This document shows positions 47,801-56,382 of a stretch of DNA of 64,000 nucleotides, piece after piece. Positions within the stretch are counted from its first letter, which is position 1. Every line of letters begins with the position of its first letter. The stretch covers positions 2,976,001 through 3,040,000 of the forward strand of contig NZ_CP041783.1 of NCBI RefSeq assembly GCF_007567505.1. Direction: 5' to 3'. This DNA is from Shewanella donghaensis (GTDB lineage: Bacteria; Pseudomonadota; Gammaproteobacteria; Enterobacterales; Shewanellaceae). The translations under genes and the position numbers were made by a program. Under the pieces are notes generated by a model, which searched no databases, was not told the DNA's origin, and saw only the letters and a list, made by a program, of their open reading frames with translations.

Positions 47801-48008
47801 TCATACGCTGCTCAATAACCTGAGTTACTGTATCTTCCATGGTCTTAGCTGAAGCACCTGGATAAAACGCAGTAATTTCAATTGTTGGCGGCGCAATACT
47901 CGGGTATTGCGAAACAGGGAGGCCCTTAATTGCTAAGACCCCTGCTAACATGATTAATATTGAGATCACCCATGCAAAAATAGGGCGATCGATAAAGAAA
48001 CGAGCCAT
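44859..48008 (-). CDS. RND (HAE1) multidrug efflux pump inner-membrane subunit
   Basis: A 1049-residue AcrB/MexB-type protein. It opens with [20 protein letters not shown], has twelve membrane helices in two groups, with proton-relay Asp pair in helix 4 ([18 protein letters not shown]), the [13 protein letters not shown] porter segment and the C-terminal half beginning near [15 protein letters not shown]. It exports drugs, bile salts or solvents from the inner membrane and periplasm with the adaptor encoded upstream. AUG follows the adaptor gene by only ten bases. The substrate range cannot be read. Confidence 0.95.
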   Translation of the reverse strand: MARFFIDRPIFAWVISILIMLAGVLAIKGLPVSQYPSIAPPTIEITAFYPGASAKTMEDTVTQVIEQRMTGLDHLRYIASSSDSFGNATITLTFNAEADPDIAQVQVQNKLQTAMTLLPSEVQSQGVNVVKSSAGFLMVAAFVSETDSLNKNDIADYIASNVQDPLSRVAGVGEIQLFGAQYAMRIWLDPLKLTQFNLTSIDVMAAVREQNAQISAGQLGGAPSVPGQELNATVTAQSRLQTPEQFREIILKSDSSGANVYLNDVARVELGAESYAVESFYNGKPAAGVGVQLATGANALDTAEKIREKLDELEAYFPDGLQIYYPYDTTPFVEKSIEGVVHTLIEAIVLVFLIMFLFLQNFRATLIPTIAVPVVLLGTFAVLSALGFSINTLTMFAMVLAIGLLVDDAIVVVENVERVMSEEGLSPLEATRKSMDQITGALVGIGLTLSAVFVPMAFMSGSTGVIYRQFSVTIVTAMTLSVLVAMILTPALCATMLKPIPKGHTHIKTGFFGWFNRTFDKLTSRYEASVAKILKRSFRMMGVYLLLVIATAWMFMRMPTAFLPDEDQGILFTQTILPTNSSQESTIKVLEEVSDYYLEEEGDIVKSVFSVAGFSFAGSGQNMGIAFVGLEDWAERGAEGQDVQSLANRAMGKFMQMKEAFVFAFVPPAVIELGTSNGFDMYLQDRSGKGHDALIQARNQLLGMAAQNPNLVGVRPNGQEDAPMYEVQVDQAKIRALSVDIDDVNSVLATAYGGSYVNDFIDRGRVKKVYVQGEAEYRMQPEDLDTWFVRNSNGEMVPFSAFSTGAWNFGSPQLQRFNGLPAVNIQGATVQGFSTGDAMLEFERMAAQLPPGFGIEWNGLSYEERLSGNQAPALYALSILVVFLVLAALYESWTVPFAVVLVVPLGVIGALIAMNGRGLPNDVFFQVGLLTTVGLATKNAILIVEFAKEFYDKGAGLIDATLHAVRVRLRPILMTSLAFGLGVVPLAISTGVGSGSKNALGTGVLGGMMSSTFIGIFLIPLFFVVVEKIFNKKERKGYVPPETKSDKAE

Positions 48009-48017
48009 AACGTTACC

Positions 48018-49163
48018 CTATTTAGTTGGAGTGTTTGCTGATAGAACTTGTGGAGTGACTTCCGCACCTGGGCGAATTTTTTGTAACCCTTCAACCACTA
48101 ATTTCTCGCCAGCTTTCAATCCATCGATAATACGCCACTGGTGATCAATCACCTCAGCTGTCGTTACAATGCGAGATTCCACTTTATTGTCAGCAGTAAC
48201 AATCATCGCTACGGCTTGACCTTTAGTGTTACGAGTAATGGCTTTTTGAGGGACTAAAATTGCTTTTGGATCTTGTCCAGCATTTAGAATCGCACGAACA
48301 TACATACCAGGCAGTAATACACCATCAGGGTTAGGGAATTCAGCACGAATAATCACAGAACCCGTTGCTTCATTGACACTCACTTCAGAAAATTGAAGCG
48401 TACCAATGTTGCCGTAAGTCGTGCCATCTTCAAGAATCAGTGTCACTTCAGTATTCGTGCTTTGTTGTAACTGACCATCTCTTAATTTTGATTTAAGACG
48501 CAATAATTGCGCGCTTGATTGAGCAATATCAATATTGATAGGGTCAAGTTGCTGAATTTTAGCCAGCGAATTAGATTGGTTTGCAGTAACTAACGCACCA
48601 GGTGTGACGCTTGAAGTACCAATACGACCAGAAATCGGTGCACGTACTTCGGTATATTCTAAGTTGATTTCAGCAGTATTGATTGCAGCTTTAGCCACTG
48701 TCACGTTTGCGATAGCTTCTTTGTAAGCCGCATCAGCTTCATCAAAATCTTGTTCACTTACTGCGTTGGTTTTTACCAGCGTAGCATAACGGTCAGCTGT
48801 TGCTTTCGCTGATACCAATGATGCATTTGCACTGGCTAAATCAGCTTCTGCACTGGCTAAAGCCGCATTGTAAGTCGCTGAATCAATTTGATAGAGAGAT
48901 TGACCCGCTTTGACATCTTTACCTTCAGTAAAACCACGGTTAGTGATGATGCCTGATACCTGTGGACGAACTTCTGCTTCTAAATAAGCACGACTTCGAC
49001 CTGGTAATTCAACATAAATGGCTTGGGATTGCTCAGTCACACTTAGCACCCCTACTGGAACGGGTGGTGCTTTTTGTTGGGTTTGGGCCTGTTCGGCTTG
49101 ACCACAAGCTGTAATCCATAAAGCCGCAGTGATAACTGAGGCTATTTTCAGTGCTTTGCGCAT
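48018..49163 (-). CDS. RND efflux periplasmic adaptor (AcrA-type lipoprotein)
   Basis: A protein of about 381 residues. The ATG at 49163 has TAGGAG five bases upstream; nine codons upstream is another in-frame start. A lipobox (WITACGQ) makes it an inner-membrane-anchored lipoprotein. Paired lipoyl half-motifs, a coiled-coil with YNAALASAEADLASANASLVSAKATADRY and the RAPISGRIGTSSVTPGALV segment are typical of AcrA/MexA. It bridges the RND pump to a TolC-like channel, not encoded nearby. First gene of a two-gene operon. Confidence 0.94.
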   Translation of the reverse strand: MRKALKIASVITAALWITACGQAEQAQTQQKAPPVPVGVLSVTEQSQAIYVELPGRSRAYLEAEVRPQVSGIITNRGFTEGKDVKAGQSLYQIDSATYNAALASAEADLASANASLVSAKATADRYATLVKTNAVSEQDFDEADAAYKEAIANVTVAKAAINTAEINLEYTEVRAPISGRIGTSSVTPGALVTANQSNSLAKIQQLDPINIDIAQSSAQLLRLKSKLRDGQLQQSTNTEVTLILEDGTTYGNIGTLQFSEVSVNEATGSVIIRAEFPNPDGVLLPGMYVRAILNAGQDPKAILVPQKAITRNTKGQAVAMIVTADNKVESRIVTTAEVIDHQWRIIDGLKAGEKLVVEGLQKIRPGAEVTPQVLSANTPTK

Positions 49164-49528
49164 GACTGCTCCTACTCCTAATGACATCATCAGTAAACGT
49201 TACTCCTTGAAGAGCGGACTTTTTTCTGACGCTATTTTTCAACGTTATTCAAACGTTTAGTACGTGATATTTTAATGGGCACTGTTATCGCACACACTTG
49301 TCTACGCAACAACCATTTCAAATATTATAAATTGTAAACAAATAATAAGCTTAGACGTTTTGTTTCACCTTTGTTAATCAACTGGAGTTGATAACAAAAA
49401 CTACCTACAAATTGTTACTTTTGCGTTAAATTGTTGCAGCTTATAAAAGCAACAATATACAACATATTGGTAAAAAAACCTGCATTGTCAGTATTAAATA
49501 CTACAAATAAACAACTCAACCGAATTAA
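49164..49528. other. Intergenic region upstream of the RND operon
   Basis: About 365 bases between the adaptor start and the converging-side MBL gene end. It must contain the RND promoter. AT-rich boxes are present but no regulator gene lies adjacent and I cannot name an operator. Confidence 0.4.
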
Positions 49529-50629
49529 TTATTGCGATTGCAATACTAACTCAGGCTTCTCTAGCATATCTCGCCACCAAAATTCAGTCTGTTTAGGTGA
49601 ATCAACTGATACAGCCTCACCAAATTCAGGTGTTAACACTTTTACTTTCGCCTTTTCCGCCAAAGTAACAATGCGCTCTAATGGTTCGAACCAGTCGTGT
49701 AATGACAAATCAAAAGTGCCATTATGAATCGGTAACATGGCCTTTTGATGAAAGTCGACACCATTTAGATCAATATGCGCCTGTAAACTCTGTTCAGGCA
49801 TCATATGAATTTCATGCCATAATTCATTATAGGCACCAGTTTCGATCATGGTGATATCAAATGGCCCATAACGCTCACCAATTTCTTTAAATCCAGAAAA
49901 GTAGCCACCATCACCACTAAAGAATAATTTATTGTGTTGCCCTTTAATCACCCAACTTGCCCATAGAGTTTCATCACGATCTAATAGCCCGCGCCCAGAA
50001 AAATGCTGTGCTGGCGTTGCGACTAGCGTGAGTTCGCCCAAATTTAATTCTTGCCACCAAGCTAATTGCGTGACTTTGTTTGGATTAACGCCCCACTCAA
50101 TAAGGTGGTCACCTACTTTAGACGGGGTAACGAAATGCTCAACCTTATCTTTCAAAGCTACAATCGCCGCTTTATCAAGATGATCGTAATGGTCGTGACT
50201 AATAATGACCGTCTTAATGGCAGGTAATTGTTCAATATTTATTGGAGATTGATGAAATCTTTTTGGACCAGCCCATTGTACCGGCGATGCTCGCTCGCTA
50301 AATACTGGATCTAGAAGAATATATTCACCATCTAAACGTATAAGTAATGTTGAATGACCTAAACGAAAAATTTGATCTTGTGTCTCTAAACTTAAACTCA
50401 ATTGAGTTAACGGTGTCACTGGCACTGCTGTCACTGGCGCAGGATGTAAGCGTTTAGTGGTCATATAACTCTTTGCTATATGCCAAATATCACTTAACCC
50501 TGACTGATAATTGATATCTGAATTTTGAAACTTATTTTTTGATGTTGGCTCATTTTTATCGTCAAACAACCAGGATTTTAATGTAAATGCCATTATTAAT
50601 ACTCCAACAAAAAGCAAACCAAATTTCAT
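49529..50629 (-). CDS. MBL-fold (UlaG/NAPE-PLD-like) metallohydrolase, membrane-anchored
   Basis: A protein of about 366 residues. An N-terminal hydrophobic segment (FGLLFVGVLIMAFTLKSWLF) may be a signal anchor. The metallo-beta-lactamase fold is shown by GHSTLLIRLDGEYILLDPV, the HxHxDH metal motif in SHDHYDHLD, the later HFSGRG and FFSGDGGYF, and HNGTFDL near the end. This subfamily includes N-acyl-phosphatidylethanolamine phospholipase D-like and L-ascorbate-6-phosphate lactonase enzymes; I cannot choose. ATG at 50629 used; a TTG lies four codons upstream. Divergent TetR regulator likely controls it. Confidence 0.88.
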   Translation of the reverse strand: MKFGLLFVGVLIMAFTLKSWLFDDKNEPTSKNKFQNSDINYQSGLSDIWHIAKSYMTTKRLHPAPVTAVPVTPLTQLSLSLETQDQIFRLGHSTLLIRLDGEYILLDPVFSERASPVQWAGPKRFHQSPINIEQLPAIKTVIISHDHYDHLDKAAIVALKDKVEHFVTPSKVGDHLIEWGVNPNKVTQLAWWQELNLGELTLVATPAQHFSGRGLLDRDETLWASWVIKGQHNKLFFSGDGGYFSGFKEIGERYGPFDITMIETGAYNELWHEIHMMPEQSLQAHIDLNGVDFHQKAMLPIHNGTFDLSLHDWFEPLERIVTLAEKAKVKVLTPEFGEAVSVDSPKQTEFWWRDMLEKPELVLQSQ

Positions 50630-50645
50630 TTTAGACACCAAAAGT

Positions 50646-50664
50646 AAACTACACGGTGCAGTTT
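50646..50664. promoter_or_regulatory. TetR-type operator, site 1 (MBL-proximal)
   Basis: AAACTACACGGTGCAGTTT is a 19-base palindrome with one mismatched pair. It lies 17 bases upstream of the MBL gene start. The same AAAGTAAACT prefix precedes it and site 2. Confidence 0.75.
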
Positions 50665-50685
50665 ATTAAAAGAAGATTGAAAAGT

Positions 50686-50704
50686 AAACTGCTCAGTGTA
50701 GAAT
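50686..50704. promoter_or_regulatory. TetR-type operator, site 2 (TetR-proximal)
   Basis: AAACTGCTCAGTGTAGAAT matches site 1 in the AAACT left arm and GTGTAG right core, with more mismatches. The two centres are 40 bases apart, near four helical turns, so repressor dimers would sit on one DNA face. Confidence 0.65.
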
Positions 50705-50728
50705 ATCAGCAGTTTTATTTACTGAGCC

Positions 50729-51355
50729 ATGCTAATGCCTAAAGAAAAAATGACCCTAAGCCAAATGAAGCGTGTCGCGATTATCAACGCCGCTAAAGTG
50801 ACCTTTACTCAATTTGGGGTTGCAGCGACAAGCATGGATAAATTAGCTGAAGTAGCAAAAGTGTCTAAGCGAACGGTTTATAATCACTTTGAAACTAAAG
50901 AAGCGATTGTCATGACGTTAATGGCTGATTTATGGGAGCGCTCTTTAAAGCATAATTTAGCTGAATATCAGCAAGGTATACCGTTATTAGCACAACTATC
51001 AGAGCTAATGTTTACTGAAATTAGCTTTATTAGTAGTAAAGAATATGTCGAGCTGACTCGCATGGCGATGGGACACTTTTTTTATAATCCAGAAGAATTA
51101 CACAAAGAATTACAACGAGTGCATGCCCAAGAAAATGCCACACTACGTTGGATAAGAGCTGCAATGGCGGATAAGAAATTAGCGATAGAAGATGAAGCAT
51201 TGGCACAGCAACAAATACAAAGCCTAGTCAAAGGCAGTTGTTTCTGGCCACAAGTCATGCTGTTTTCTGGACTACTGACTAAGGCTGAGCAACAAAAAAT
51301 CGCCAACGAAGTGGCAAAAATGTTTTTAAGTCGCTACCAAGTCACCCCTGCTTAA
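50729..51355 (+). CDS. TetR/AcrR-family transcriptional regulator
   Basis: A 208-residue regulator. The N-terminal helix-turn-helix has ATFTQFGVAATSMDKLAEVAKVSKRTVYNHF-type residues (the typical tetR region with SKRTVYNHFETKEAI); the C-terminal ligand-binding helices are unspecific. It is divergent from the MBL hydrolase, with two operator-like palindromes between their starts, so it likely represses both itself and the hydrolase. Ligand unknown. The last codons overlap the stop of the converging DNA glycosylase gene by a few bases. Confidence 0.92.
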   Translation: MLMPKEKMTLSQMKRVAIINAAKVTFTQFGVAATSMDKLAEVAKVSKRTVYNHFETKEAIVMTLMADLWERSLKHNLAEYQQGIPLLAQLSELMFTEISFISSKEYVELTRMAMGHFFYNPEELHKELQRVHAQENATLRWIRAAMADKKLAIEDEALAQQQIQSLVKGSCFWPQVMLFSGLLTKAEQQKIANEVAKMFLSRYQVTPA

Positions 51356-52041
51356 ACCCGGTTATCGCCTACACTCAATGAAATGATACGACTAATTTCG
51401 GCAAGGGTTAACCCTGATTCTTGCTGCCACTGATTAAACGCAGCTTGGGATTGGCGCAATGCCGTTTGCGATGTAAAACCTGCATCAACGACATTAGTGG
51501 CTTTGAGATATGACTGAACGTCACCCGTTAATAAAAACGTATCCTTACCAATATTTCGTAAGAAATAGGGCCCGGTATTCCCACCTAAACGATTACCTTT
51601 TTTCTTCAGCGCCAGCCAAAGCCCGGTAATATTCTCAGATGGCCAGTTGGCAATAAACTCAGCAAAACTGCCATGTTCTGCAGCGATTTGCTGGATCATA
51701 TATGCATTATCAACAATCGCTTGGGTTTTCTTTTGATGACGAATAAGCGTTGCATCAGTAGCACGCTGCTGAATTTGATCCGGTGACAGCATTAAGACTT
51801 TAAACGGATCAAAATCGAAAAAAGCTTGCTGATATGCTGGCCATTTATGCTCAACCACTCGCCATACAAAGCCACTTTGAAAAACTTGCTTGCTCATGGC
51901 TGACAACAATTGCGCATCAGTTAGCTGACCAATCTCATCAGCTTCCAGCGTCATAGGTAACAGATGAGCTAAAGCCTTACTGCCACCTTTACGTTCACAT
52001 GCTCTGTCGAAAATATCGCTAAATTTTTCTAATGTCGCCAC
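51352..52041 (-). CDS. DNA-3-methyladenine glycosylase I-like protein
   Basis: A 229-residue helix-hairpin-helix-superfamily glycosylase resembling Tag (Adenine_glyco). Indicators are MSKQVFQSGFVWRVVEHKWPAYQQAFFDFDPFKV, an NAYMIQQIAAEHGSFAEFIANWP helix and the later GPYFLRNIGKDTFLLTGDVQSYLK. It would remove alkylated adenine (or a related base) from DNA. It is longer than E. coli Tag and lacks clear zinc-ligand Cys/His clusters, so it belongs to a distinct Tag-like branch. Its 3' end overlaps that of the TetR gene on the other strand. Confidence 0.8.
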   Translation of the reverse strand: MATLEKFSDIFDRACERKGGSKALAHLLPMTLEADEIGQLTDAQLLSAMSKQVFQSGFVWRVVEHKWPAYQQAFFDFDPFKVLMLSPDQIQQRATDATLIRHQKKTQAIVDNAYMIQQIAAEHGSFAEFIANWPSENITGLWLALKKKGNRLGGNTGPYFLRNIGKDTFLLTGDVQSYLKATNVVDAGFTSQTALRQSQAAFNQWQQESGLTLAEISRIISLSVGDNRV

Positions 52042-52115
52042 AAGCTAACCCGTTTAAATCTGTTAATGATGCTTTAATAAGTATAAGTTCTTTTGAAAGC
52101 GTTTAATAACAGTCA

Positions 52116-52670
52116 CTATGCAACATTACGAAGTTTAGGTGCAAGATTTTGCTGTTTTTTGACTTGTAAGAACGCAATCCACTTGGCCACTTCTGGTGGC
52201 ATTTCTGGTGCAGCATCAAAATGACCCGCAGCGTTGACTAGCTCTTGAATAGGTACTTGCTTGCCTTTACAAATAAATACACCACGCACATGAGCAATAC
52301 AATGTAAGCCACGAGCGGTAATAAAGCGGTGTTCAATATAAAAGTACTTTTCGTCCCAACCCACTATTTTTGTTTCTATTTCAAATTTTTCGAAAGGTTT
52401 AATATCACGGAAAAAGGTCAATTCAGAGGCATTAACAATGGGTAGCCATTTAAGTTTGAGAAACTTCTTCATCACACCCATTTCAGCAATCATATGAGTA
52501 CGAGCTAAATCCATAAAGGCAGGATAACGAGAGTTTGTTAGATGCAAATTGATATCGCAATCAAGCGGCAATGCACGATAGCTAATTTTACTGGTGTCTA
52601 AAAAATTAATTCGATTACAGTGGCGGATACGCCAGACAAACAACCAAAACAGACGAAAATATAAATTCAT
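52116..52670 (-). CDS. Acyl-CoA thioesterase-like (hot-dog fold)
   Basis: A 184-residue protein of the 4HBT/THEM6-like thioesterase group. The catalytic region is LPLDCDINLHLTNSRYPAFMDLAR, with the Asp/Asn pattern typical of hot-dog thioesterases, followed by FFRDIKPFEKFEIETKIVGWDEKYFYIEHRF. An N-terminal hydrophobic stretch (YFRLFWLFVW) may attach it to the membrane. It likely hydrolyses a fatty-acyl or aryl thioester in the cytoplasm; the substrate is unknown. Separate from neighbouring genes. Confidence 0.85.
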   Translation of the reverse strand: MNLYFRLFWLFVWRIRHCNRINFLDTSKISYRALPLDCDINLHLTNSRYPAFMDLARTHMIAEMGVMKKFLKLKWLPIVNASELTFFRDIKPFEKFEIETKIVGWDEKYFYIEHRFITARGLHCIAHVRGVFICKGKQVPIQELVNAAGHFDAAPEMPPEVAKWIAFLQVKKQQNLAPKLRNVA

Positions 52671-52871
52671 GGGGTTACAACTCCTTTGTCAGCGGCAAAG
52701 GCTATCAGAGGTCATACCAGCGAGCAAGTTTGTTTACTCATTTATCAATTCAGAAGAGAAAATGATCTCGAACATAAAAAATGTTTATCTAACACTGTGA
52801 ACATAAGCACTTTTTTAATGACCACTTTTGGCATAAAATAGCCGCGCTTAACTTGATTAAGCACAGTAACA

Positions 52872-53057
52872 ATAATTCTCAGGGCGGGGCGCAATTCCCC
52901 ACCGGCGGTATGTCGACTCTACTAAATTAGACAAGATGAGCCCGCGAGCGCTCGATTTATCGAGGTCAGCAGATCTGGTGACTTAAGTCGTACTTTACAT
53001 ATTAAGTACTGGCTAACATTCCAGAGCCGACGGTTATAGTCCGGATGAAAGAGAATA
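52872..53057 (+). promoter_or_regulatory. FMN riboswitch (RFN element) upstream of ribB
   Basis: The segment starts with CTCAGGGCGGGGCGCAATTCC and CCACCGGCGGTA, passes GAGCCCGCGAGCGC, and ends with CCAGAGCCGACGGT and AGTCCGGATGAAAGAGAATA, all diagnostic for the FMN aptamer. A species-specific extension helix lies around 52990-53018 (GTACTT/AAGTAC). Bound FMN should turn down the downstream ribB gene. Confidence 0.96.
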
Positions 53058-53062
53058 GAAAA

Positions 53063-53086
53063 CACCAGCATAACTCAGCGCTGGTG
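53063..53086 (+). terminator. Expression-platform hairpin after the FMN aptamer
   Basis: CACCAGC pairs with GCTGGTG across a ten-base loop, followed by CATTTCGTTT. The T-tract is weak, so it may act as a terminator or in a translation-control switch. The ribB ribosome binding site (AGGAG) lies 57 bases further on. Confidence 0.6.
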
Positions 53087-53151
53087 CATTTCGTTTGGCG
53101 TAAAAACCACTCTTCAAAGCCCTGATTCTGGTATTTTTTTAGGAGTAAACC

Positions 53152-53808
53152 ATGAATCAGCTAACACTACTTTCGCCATTTGGCGGTCCTATCGAGCGCG
53201 TTGAAAAAGCTCTACTTGCCTTACAACAAGGTAACGGTGTTTTATTACTCGATGATGAAGATCGTGAAAATGAAGGCGATATCATTTATTCAGCCGAGCA
53301 CCTAACCGCAAAACAAATGGCCTTAATGATCCGCGAATGCAGCGGCATTGTTTGTTTATGTTTGACCGATGACCAAGCTAACAAGCTTGAGTTGCCACCG
53401 ATGGTGTTAGACAACAATAGTGCCAATCAAACTGCCTTTACCGTTTCGATTGAAGCCAAAGAAGGCGTTACCACTGGCGTTTCAGCTCAAGACCGCGTGA
53501 CGACAGTTAAAACAGCAACTGCAGCGAATGCTAAAGCAAGCGACCTCGCGCGTCCTGGACATGTATTCCCACTGCGCGCTCGTGCAGGTGGCGTAATGAC
53601 TCGTCGTGGTCACACTGAAGGTACAGTCGATTTAATGCAAATGGCCGGTCTGGCTTCTGCGGGTGTACTTTGTGAAGTCACTAACGAGGATGGCACTATG
53701 GCTAAAGCACCTGAAATTGTCGCATTTGGTTTAAAGCACAACATGCCAGTACTGACCATTGAAGATATGGTGATGTATCGCTTACAACACGATTTGAAAT
53801 TAGCGTAA
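53152..53808 (+). CDS. ribB: 3,4-dihydroxy-2-butanone 4-phosphate synthase RibB
   Basis: A 218-residue stand-alone DHBP synthase. The acidic loop [15 protein letters not shown], the metal-binding [12 protein letters not shown] and [16 protein letters not shown] motifs are all present, and the length matches E. coli RibB, with no fused GTP cyclohydrolase II domain. It makes L-3,4-dihydroxybutan-2-one 4-phosphate from ribulose 5-phosphate in riboflavin synthesis. The FMN riboswitch controls it. Start preceded by TAGGAG. A hairpin follows the stop. Confidence 0.97.
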   Translation: MNQLTLLSPFGGPIERVEKALLALQQGNGVLLLDDEDRENEGDIIYSAEHLTAKQMALMIRECSGIVCLCLTDDQANKLELPPMVLDNNSANQTAFTVSIEAKEGVTTGVSAQDRVTTVKTATAANAKASDLARPGHVFPLRARAGGVMTRRGHTEGTVDLMQMAGLASAGVLCEVTNEDGTMAKAPEIVAFGLKHNMPVLTIEDMVMYRLQHDLKLA

Positions 53809-53844
53809 AGCTTGTTTAAGTCATCACTTCCGGTATGACAACAT

Positions 53845-53867
53845 GAGGGGCGCATTGCGCCTCTTTT
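53845..53867 (+). terminator. Terminator of ribB
   Basis: GAGGGGCGC and GCGCCTC form an imperfect stem around ATT, followed by TTTTATTTT. Confidence 0.65.
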
Positions 53868-53990
53868 ATTTTCCTTCTCAATTAATTCGTCTCCAGAAGC
53901 ATTCATCGTCTATAACATGTAAAATAACTCCTCACTGATGTGATTTGATACTTTATTTTTAAACTCATTATTGAGGTATTAAGGCAAGTT

Positions 53991-54452
53991 ATGGACGCAG
54001 AGATTACCCCTTACATAATTCCCTACAAAGACGAGCACAGAGCCGCTTGTATCAGTGTGTTCAAAAGTAATATTGGTCAATATTTTGATCAAAGCGAGTT
54101 AGCAGGTTTCGAAGAATTTCTCGATAATCATGTTTTTACCACTCAATACTTTGTTGTTACCATCAAAGGGAATGTAATGGGTTGTGGCGGTTACTACTTC
54201 AACAATGGCGTGGTGCGATTAATTGAAGGAATGGTCGATAAAACCTGCCATAAAACAGGCTTAGGTAAGTTGTTACTTGAATTCAGACTACAAAAATCAA
54301 TTGAAGAATACCCTGATAACCCCATAGGAATAGATACTTCTCAGCATACTGAAGGCTTCTTTAATAAATACGGCTTTGAAACAACTAATACAATGAAAGA
54401 CTTTTATGGCAAAGGTATAGATAGAGTGTCAATGCTATACCAGACCAAATAG
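53991..54452 (+). CDS. GNAT-family N-acetyltransferase
   Basis: A 153-residue protein with a GNAT fold: ITPYIIPYKDEHRAACISVFKSN at the start, a central GNVMGCGGYYFNNGVVRLIEGMV strand pair, the acetyl-CoA loop near KTGLGKLLLEFRL (an imperfect Q/R-x-x-G-x-G/A pattern) and a closing HTEGFFNKYGFETT. The acceptor is unknown. It is independent of ribB, since a terminator lies between them. The sequence AAGGCAAGTT precedes the ATG. Confidence 0.85.
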   Translation: MDAEITPYIIPYKDEHRAACISVFKSNIGQYFDQSELAGFEEFLDNHVFTTQYFVVTIKGNVMGCGGYYFNNGVVRLIEGMVDKTCHKTGLGKLLLEFRLQKSIEEYPDNPIGIDTSQHTEGFFNKYGFETTNTMKDFYGKGIDRVSMLYQTK

Positions 54453-54527
54453 TACCGAACCGTATTAACCCTCATGCCATTGGATAAAACCTCAGCTTTC
54501 CACTGAGGATGTATCGCGTTAACCGTT

Positions 54528-55388
54528 TTACAATGCCTGCACAAACGCTTGATAGCGGCTCATGGCATTGGCGTTATCTAACATTCCTTGATGACCAACA
54601 TTTGGCACCATGATTAGCTCTTTAACTTCTGATTGGCTCGCTGCATATAGCTTTTCAGACAGTGACGCTGGCACCTCATCATCATTCTCCGCGCCAATAA
54701 CCAGTAATGGGCCTTTGTAGTATTGTGCTACCACTTGCTCATTATCAACTCTCCGGAAATCTTCTGGCATTTCTATACTGGTAAATAACAGGTACCAAGG
54801 TGTTTTCTCATCAACCCAGTCATCGGCATTAGTGGCCGAACCATGTAATACCAAGGCATCAACTTTATTGTCCTTGGCTAAATCAGCTGCAATAAAACTG
54901 CCCAGTGAATAGCCATGTAAAATCACTTTCTGAGGTTGATATTGCTGATATAAATAGTCTAATTGTTGCTTTGCATCTACCTGTATATTTCGAATGCTAG
55001 GCTGGCCTTCACTTGCCCCTAATCCACGTCGATCCATGACAAATATATCGGTATTAAGCGTCGATAACGTGGTGAGTGCAGCTAAACTATGGGGCTCAAC
55101 TTTCATGCCGTTTCCTTGAAAGAAAATCAAGGTTGTTTCACTGTGGGGGTTATCGATATAGAAACCATTGAGCCTGACTTGATCACTGGTATTCAGGTTC
55201 ACTGCTGTAATCGAATGATTTGGCATAGCTTGCTGTAACTGCTCGGTAAACTCGTTTGTAAAAGCAACCGCTTGTTGATCACTGGCTATAAAAGTATCTT
55301 CGCTTATACGAATGGTACAGGCAGATGTCATCAGTATCATGCTACCAACAACGACCCCAGAGAGTATATTTTTAATCAAACTTTTCAT
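54528..55388 (-). CDS. Lipoprotein alpha/beta hydrolase
   Basis: A 286-residue protein. The signal peptide ends with a lipobox (MTSACT). The body is an alpha/beta hydrolase: nucleophile Ser in LHGYSLGSFIAA, oxyanion region FFQGNGM, an Asp in GAENDDEVPAS and the catalytic His in NVGHQGM; DRRGLGASEG matches the family. Likely an envelope-attached esterase or peptidase-like enzyme of the DUF818/FrsA-neighbour type, but the substrate is unknown. It follows the XRE gene by 24 bases and may share its transcript. Confidence 0.88.
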   Translation of the reverse strand: MKSLIKNILSGVVVGSMILMTSACTIRISEDTFIASDQQAVAFTNEFTEQLQQAMPNHSITAVNLNTSDQVRLNGFYIDNPHSETTLIFFQGNGMKVEPHSLAALTTLSTLNTDIFVMDRRGLGASEGQPSIRNIQVDAKQQLDYLYQQYQPQKVILHGYSLGSFIAADLAKDNKVDALVLHGSATNADDWVDEKTPWYLLFTSIEMPEDFRRVDNEQVVAQYYKGPLLVIGAENDDEVPASLSEKLYAASQSEVKELIMVPNVGHQGMLDNANAMSRYQAFVQAL

Positions 55389-55412
55389 GTCATCTTCCTT
55401 AATAAAAACGGT

Positions 55413-55622
55413 CTAGGTTTCGTCCTGATACACTAAAATATCGCCCGGTGAACACGCTAAATGCTGGCAAATCGCATCTAACGTCGAAAACCGGATAGCT
55501 TTAGCGCGGCCGCTTCTTAGCACCGATAGATTTTGTGGGGTAATCCCAACGAGTTCAGCCAGTTCAGTTGACTTCATTTTGCGTTTTGCCAACATCACAT
55601 CGAGTTCAATAATTATGGCCAT
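55413..55622 (-). CDS. Small XRE-type (Cro/CI) regulator
   Basis: A 69-residue helix-turn-helix protein with the motif MKSTELAELVGITPQNLSVLRSGRAKAIRFSTLDAICQHLACSPGDILVY, very like the YozG subgroup of XRE regulators. Its start codon overlaps the stop of the DUF2975 gene (TAATG), so the two are translationally coupled. Such DUF2975/XRE pairs occur in many bacteria; the regulated target and the signal are not known. Cys residues lie in CQHLAC but no metal site is clear. Confidence 0.9.
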   Translation of the reverse strand: MAIIIELDVMLAKRKMKSTELAELVGITPQNLSVLRSGRAKAIRFSTLDAICQHLACSPGDILVYQDET

Positions 55623-56197
55623 TAAATTGTCAGATCTGCCTCTTGTTGTAATTCAGTCGCATGCTTCATCACCCATGCGATGCAATAAAAAACTAGCCCA
55701 AACAGGGCAAACTTAAGTTCATAACTACCAAGGCTAAAGTAAATCGGCACAGCACTACTGAGTCCACTAAAATGCAGTACAGAAGCCACTATCATCGGGT
55801 AAAATAGGCTCAATACAATCCACCAAACAAATACCAGCGCGATATTACGTAAGCAACGGAAGTTGTTTTTTGTGAACACTAAGCCTTGCCGATAAAGTTC
55901 AAATAGCTGATACAGAAAAGTATAAATAAGTAGATAGGGTAAAATTTCGACGCTACCCAGTATCACCCCAGCATGAAAACCTTCTGCATAAAGTGTCTCG
56001 GCAAGCATTTGCCACGGGGCACCAAAGTCGACAGCCAAGTAACTGGTAAACCAGCCCCACCAGTCGATTGTCATTACGTATTCGCCTTCTCGAAACTCAC
56101 CAAATACCATAGTGGCGCCATAACTACTGATCTGTAGCAAGGCTAAAAATATAATAAGTAATTTAATCCATTTACTAAGAGAAACTATTCTATCCAT
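55622..56197 (-). CDS. DUF2975-family membrane protein
   Basis: A 191-residue protein with four hydrophobic segments (near residues 13-32, 68-100, 118-145 and 155-178). The family pattern is seen in LYRQGLVFTKNNFRCLRNIALVFVWWIVLSL, a cytoplasmic loop with FxxxNxxRLR-like residues. It stands first in a likely operon with the XRE regulator and perhaps the hydrolase. It may sense an envelope state and act with the regulator, by analogy with paired membrane/XRE modules; this is inference. Confidence 0.85.
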   Translation of the reverse strand: MDRIVSLSKWIKLLIIFLALLQISSYGATMVFGEFREGEYVMTIDWWGWFTSYLAVDFGAPWQMLAETLYAEGFHAGVILGSVEILPYLLIYTFLYQLFELYRQGLVFTKNNFRCLRNIALVFVWWIVLSLFYPMIVASVLHFSGLSSAVPIYFSLGSYELKFALFGLVFYCIAWVMKHATELQQEADLTI

Positions 56198-56338
56198 GAT
56201 TAATTTAGGGTTGGCTAAAGTTAATTAAACGTTAACAGACTTAATAATTAACAGCAACTAATTATCGTTAAACGATAATCACCTCTGTTAACTAGATAAT
56301 GATAAAAAATTGATTGATAGATTACAGTCACAAAAAAA

Positions 56339-56356
56339 CCGACAGTAATATGTCGG
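56339..56356 (-). terminator. Terminator of the PilZ gene
   Basis: CCGACA pairs with TGTCGG around GTAATA, followed on the minus strand by a run of seven T residues. Located 26 bases after the PilZ stop. Confidence 0.75.
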
Positions 56357-56382
56357 CCAATTAGATGAACTCTGAATAATGC

